NCBI GenBank assembly: GCA_005793345.1
Contig: SXSU01000034.1
Coordinates: 1 to 64,000, forward strand
From: Bdellovibrionales bacterium
GTDB taxonomy: Bacteria > Bdellovibrionota > Bdellovibrionia > Bdellovibrionales > Bdellovibrionaceae
Reading direction: 5' to 3'
Length of the DNA: 64,000 nucleotides
Of the stretch, positions 61,170-64,000 are shown piece after piece; position 1 is the first letter of the stretch, and each line of letters starts with the position of its first letter. The translations under genes and the position numbers were made by a program. Below the pieces are notes generated by a model that worked only from the letters and a program-made list of their open reading frames with translations, was not told the origin of the DNA and made no database searches.

Positions 61170-64000
61170 TTATTTTTTTTCAAGACAATAAATACGTGGA
61201 TTTGTGTGAGTTTCAATTGAATAACATCCAACTGAATTTACATTCATCCATGAACCGTCAACAGCATTCAAATCACCAATATTTATTCTTTGTACTGAAC
61301 AAACGTCGCTACCTCGATTTCCATTAGCAAGAGTGCCAGTCAAAACTGAACGGTATGGGTCTAAGCTAAGATCTTTACCATATTCATCCTTAGAAATAGC
61401 ATGATCTAAAATTCCACCAAATAATTGTTTGATCGAGGTTGCCACTTGAGTTCCGTCGACTAAAATAACTTTCGCCCAATTTAACGAAATTCTATCTATA
61501 GCATTAGTTGTTTTATCAGAAAGAATTGCGGTCCATAAACCACCTAAACCTGCCTTTGTCGCAAGATCGGTACAAGTGTAATCAGCGGTCAAGACTCCGG
61601 ATGGATTAAAAAATGATCCATATCCATGAACCGAACTTACAAAAATTCTAGCTGTAGAATTTGGTTCAATGTAGGTGACTTTCCAAGAATATGTATCTGG
61701 ACCAATTTTAATTGTGACTGAATTACTTACCCCCAGAACAGATGGTGTATTAAGATGGATTCTTAAAATATCCCCATTTGAGACTTTACCATTAGATATT
61801 TCTTCACCTCCATTGATAGACAGCTTAGGATTGCCATCAGTACCTAATACGACTACTGTTGCTACTTTTGTAATTCCTTTTATCAATACCTCATCTGAAG
61901 TCACTCTAGCTTGAGGAAGAGGTGTTCCTCTTGGAGGAAAAAAAACATCCATTGGACTATCGAATAATTCTGTACTTGTATCTGCGACACAATAAATTGG
62001 CTGTGGATGATCCCAACAACTACTTATTCGAGGAATACTACTATAAAACCACTTTGTAGCATTAGTTGAGAAAGGATCACCAACAGAAACACTTCCTCCT
62101 ACACCCGGCCCTCCCCCTGTTGTCCAGAAAGTACATGAAGTATTTGTTTCAAGTGGAGTTGTTGATGTAATATTTGTAGTGTTAGACGTACCAATTGAAC
62201 CTTTACTATCAGCAAATCCTGTGGCGACCATAGTAGATTGTGAAAGCGCACCTGTTTCAGTTCTATTTATAGAATTATTTAAATTTTCTTCGAGAAGCCG
62301 ATTTAGTCCTGATGCAACTAAGGCCCCATCAGTTCGATATAATCTACTCCATGCCCATGGCATTTTATCATATAAAGATAAATCAGCCTCAGCAATCATT
62401 GCCTTCCAAACAGGTTTGTTTGCCTTAAATCCAGCAGCAATAGCCATATCATTACAATATTTATTAGCAGTTGAGATTGATCCATGTAGAAAATTTGTCG
62501 TTCCAATATTTTTACTTGAAACAAAAATAATAGATTCCGCATCTGGGAGATGATACTTTACTTTCCATTTCGTAGAGAATGTATTACCAATATGTACATT
62601 AACTGAATGAATATCGCCATGAGTTTTATTGATCAAAACCATAGATAACTGTACAATATCACCATTTTGAACTTTCGCAGTTATTGCCTCGGCAACAAGT
62701 GCTCCATTTCTTATAACTTTGAATTTTGGATCTAAATCTGAAGCTGTGGCTTGATCAAAACTTAAAGTAAGCTCAACTCCCTCAGCTAAACCAGAGATGT
62801 AAACTTCATTAGAATAAATTTGTGTATTTAATTGCTCAACAATTTTATCTTTAAAGAAAACTAGATTTGGAGTTGTTACAATATTTTGATCAATTGGATT
62901 TATGCTTGGAGCCATAGTAATGGAATATTCTTTTTTAATGAGATAGTTTAATGGATCACTTGTTTCAAGACTAATTGGATAGCTTCCAACAGAGAGATCA
63001 CTTCCAAAATCAATTGCGGAAAATTTAAATTCAGATCGCCCAGTTTCCATGTTTTGCTCGCAAGCTGAAGTTGCAACGGGGGTGTGATTTGGTTTATAGA
63101 TATAAATTCTAACATCTTTACCAATATACGGACATATCCCTTCAATTTTATAGCTATGAACATTATTACCATTTAGTGTTATAAGAGGAGTAGGAAAAGT
63201 AATTTCAAATTTAGAATCAGAATATTTTTTTTCAAGCTTATTTGATTCTAAATTACCCAAATCCCATTGATTTATTATTACATTTTCCTTCATCTGTAAA
63301 TAAATATCATTAGCACCTGAGGGTTGAATTTCTAAAATTTTTTTAAAACTATCAACCGATTTAATGTTAATTAGTTTTCCTCCTATAACTCCTAAGGTTG
63401 TTTCATTAAGAAGAGTTGCAGGTGGTATTGGAATGCTTGAAATTAGTAAAACCTCGAAAGTTCCAAAAACTTCATCAAGTGCTTGAGTTGATAAAATAAC
63501 TTCTGGAATGACAGCATCAAAAACAACTTTATAAATATTAGAACTAAGATTTCCAAGCCCCCATTTATTGAAAAAAATATTTTCTTTGAATCGAATTGAT
63601 ATTTCTTCTTTTGGTTTTGCAGTGGGTACTACTGTAACAAAATACTCACACTCACATGGATTATCAGAATTAAGGCTTAGATTTTGTAATTTTGCATTTA
63701 TTGTTTCAAGCTTTCCAAGATCAGAAAAAAAATATTTTTTTGAAAACAAGATTCTTAATTGAAAATTATCTGAAACAATCTTAGCATTATTAAAACTACT
63801 TAGCGTGACACTTGGAGCCGTATTACCTATATTAAATTGGAGTGTATTACTTTCTGCACATGGTATTTTTGAATTTCTCTTTACGCAAACACCTTTTGGA
63901 ATTGAAACTTTAACAAGTCCAAAATTAATAGGTTTAACTTTAAATTTAAACTCAGTCCCTTCTCCACTAAATTCAGAAATAGTAGCATTTTCAACTTCAA
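61170..64000 (-). CDS. Large surface protein, C-terminal part, with two DUF1554-like modules
   Basis: Partial: the frame stays open to the window edge, so the start lies outside. The seen part (about 940 aa) has strand-rich repeats of immunoglobulin-like type, in which phrases such as INQWDLGNLESNK and FNKWGLGNLSSNI recur. Two copies follow of a module starting (I/R)IFVSS, with a Cys in YCND/YTCTD, a WKAMI/LWTAIL motif and an IYC(V/L) end (about residues 410-615 and 700-859 counted from a TTG at 63749). These resemble the DUF1554 lectin/endostatin-like domain of Leptospira and other exported proteins. Probably a cell-surface adhesin. Convergent with the prophage end. Confidence 0.6.
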   Translation of the reverse strand, partial: EVENATISEFSGEGTEFKFKVKPINFGLVKVSIPKGVCVKRNSKIPCAESNTLQFNIGNTAPSVTLSSFNNAKIVSDNFQLRILFSKKYFFSDLGKLETINAKLQNLSLNSDNPCECEYFVTVVPTAKPKEEISIRFKENIFFNKWGLGNLSSNIYKVVFDAVIPEVILSTQALDEVFGTFEVLLISSIPIPPATLLNETTLGVIGGKLINIKSVDSFKKILEIQPSGANDIYLQMKENVIINQWDLGNLESNKLEKKYSDSKFEITFPTPLITLNGNNVHSYKIEGICPYIGKDVRIYIYKPNHTPVATSACEQNMETGRSEFKFSAIDFGSDLSVGSYPISLETSDPLNYLIKKEYSITMAPSINPIDQNIVTTPNLVFFKDKIVEQLNTQIYSNEVYISGLAEGVELTLSFDQATASDLDPKFKVIRNGALVAEAITAKVQNGDIVQLSMVLINKTHGDIHSVNVHIGNTFSTKWKVKYHLPDAESIIFVSSKNIGTTNFLHGSISTANKYCNDMAIAAGFKANKPVWKAMIAEADLSLYDKMPWAWSRLYRTDGALVASGLNRLLEENLNNSINRTETGALSQSTMVATGFADSKGSIGTSNTTNITSTTPLETNTSCTFWTTGGGPGVGGSVSVGDPFSTNATKWFYSSIPRISSCWDHPQPIYCVADTSTELFDSPMDVFFPPRGTPLPQARVTSDEVLIKGITKVATVVVLGTDGNPKLSINGGEEISNGKVSNGDILRIHLNTPSVLGVSNSVTIKIGPDTYSWKVTYIEPNSTARIFVSSVHGYGSFFNPSGVLTADYTCTDLATKAGLGGLWTAILSDKTTNAIDRISLNWAKVILVDGTQVATSIKQLFGGILDHAISKDEYGKDLSLDPYRSVLTGTLANGNRGSDVCSVQRINIGDLNAVDGSWMNVNSVGCYSIETHTNPRIYCLEKK

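Overview
The window is AT-rich bacterial chromosome (roughly one third G+C by eye) carrying one complete integrated prophage. The host genes (glmU-glmS, lnt, mutS2, dnaE, an RlmI-type methyltransferase, a DEAD-box helicase, an RRM protein) are those of a Gram-negative bacterium. The style of the exported proteins (a Pro/Thr-linker lipoprotein with Gly-rich collagen-like repeats, a very large surface protein with paired lectin-like modules, many signal-peptide proteins of unknown function) suggests a low-GC member of the Bdellovibrionota (Bacteriovorax/Silvanigrella-like). That placement is inference only.

Host, left part (1-27,950): an S58 peptidase, a lipoprotein and an exported protein read rightward. 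Then come glmU-glmS (UDP-GlcNAc synthesis), a membrane-anchored protein-glutaminase-like enzyme, a DUF188 protein, an RRM protein with a clear terminator, a DEAD-box helicase, lnt overlapping mutS2, an rRNA methyltransferase, a VapBC toxin-antitoxin pair, a two-gene unit of unknown function, an exported trypsin-like protease translationally coupled to a TPR/winged-helix regulator, dnaE, and an exported protein with kinase-like motifs. A REP-like palindrome (cores GTCTGAT and ATCAGAC) recurs between host genes and was not seen in the prophage.

Prophage (28,015-61,134, about 33 kb): it is integrated in the 3' end of a tRNA-Asp gene and bounded by a 15-bp direct repeat. The tyrosine integrase sits next to the intact tRNA. 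The control region (about 29.9-31.1 kb) holds an 85-aa protein and an XRE repressor-like protein behind a good promoter that would give a leaderless mRNA. Almost everything from 57.8 kb down to 31.1 kb is one leftward late block: small proteins, terminase, portal, scaffold, capsid, tail fibres/adhesins, head-tail adaptor, tail nozzle, internal virion proteins, then a lysis cassette (holin-like protein, HExxH protein, M15 endolysin, TonB-like protein). There is no tape measure, tail tube or sheath, so this is podovirus-like. A rightward early block (57.9-60.9 kb) holds a PD-(D/E)XK-like nuclease, a probable replication initiator whose gene contains six 24-bp repeats, and small regulators. No phage DNA or RNA polymerase was seen, so host enzymes are probably used.

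Main points of interest: (1) a tail-fibre gene split in two by a GIY-YIG homing endonuclease gene, with a short imperfect repeat giving the endonuclease and the downstream half their own ribosome site and start; (2) a complete TonB-family protein as the last gene of the phage lysis cassette, where a spanin would be expected; (3) a relic of a second lysis cassette next to the integrase; (4) iteron-like repeats inside the replication gene, as in lambda O; (5) several genes too short for routine calling (40, 43, 57 and 57 codons).

Host, right part (61,135-64,000): the 3' end of a very large surface protein gene, read leftward, which continues beyond the window. No CRISPR array, IS element or rRNA was seen.
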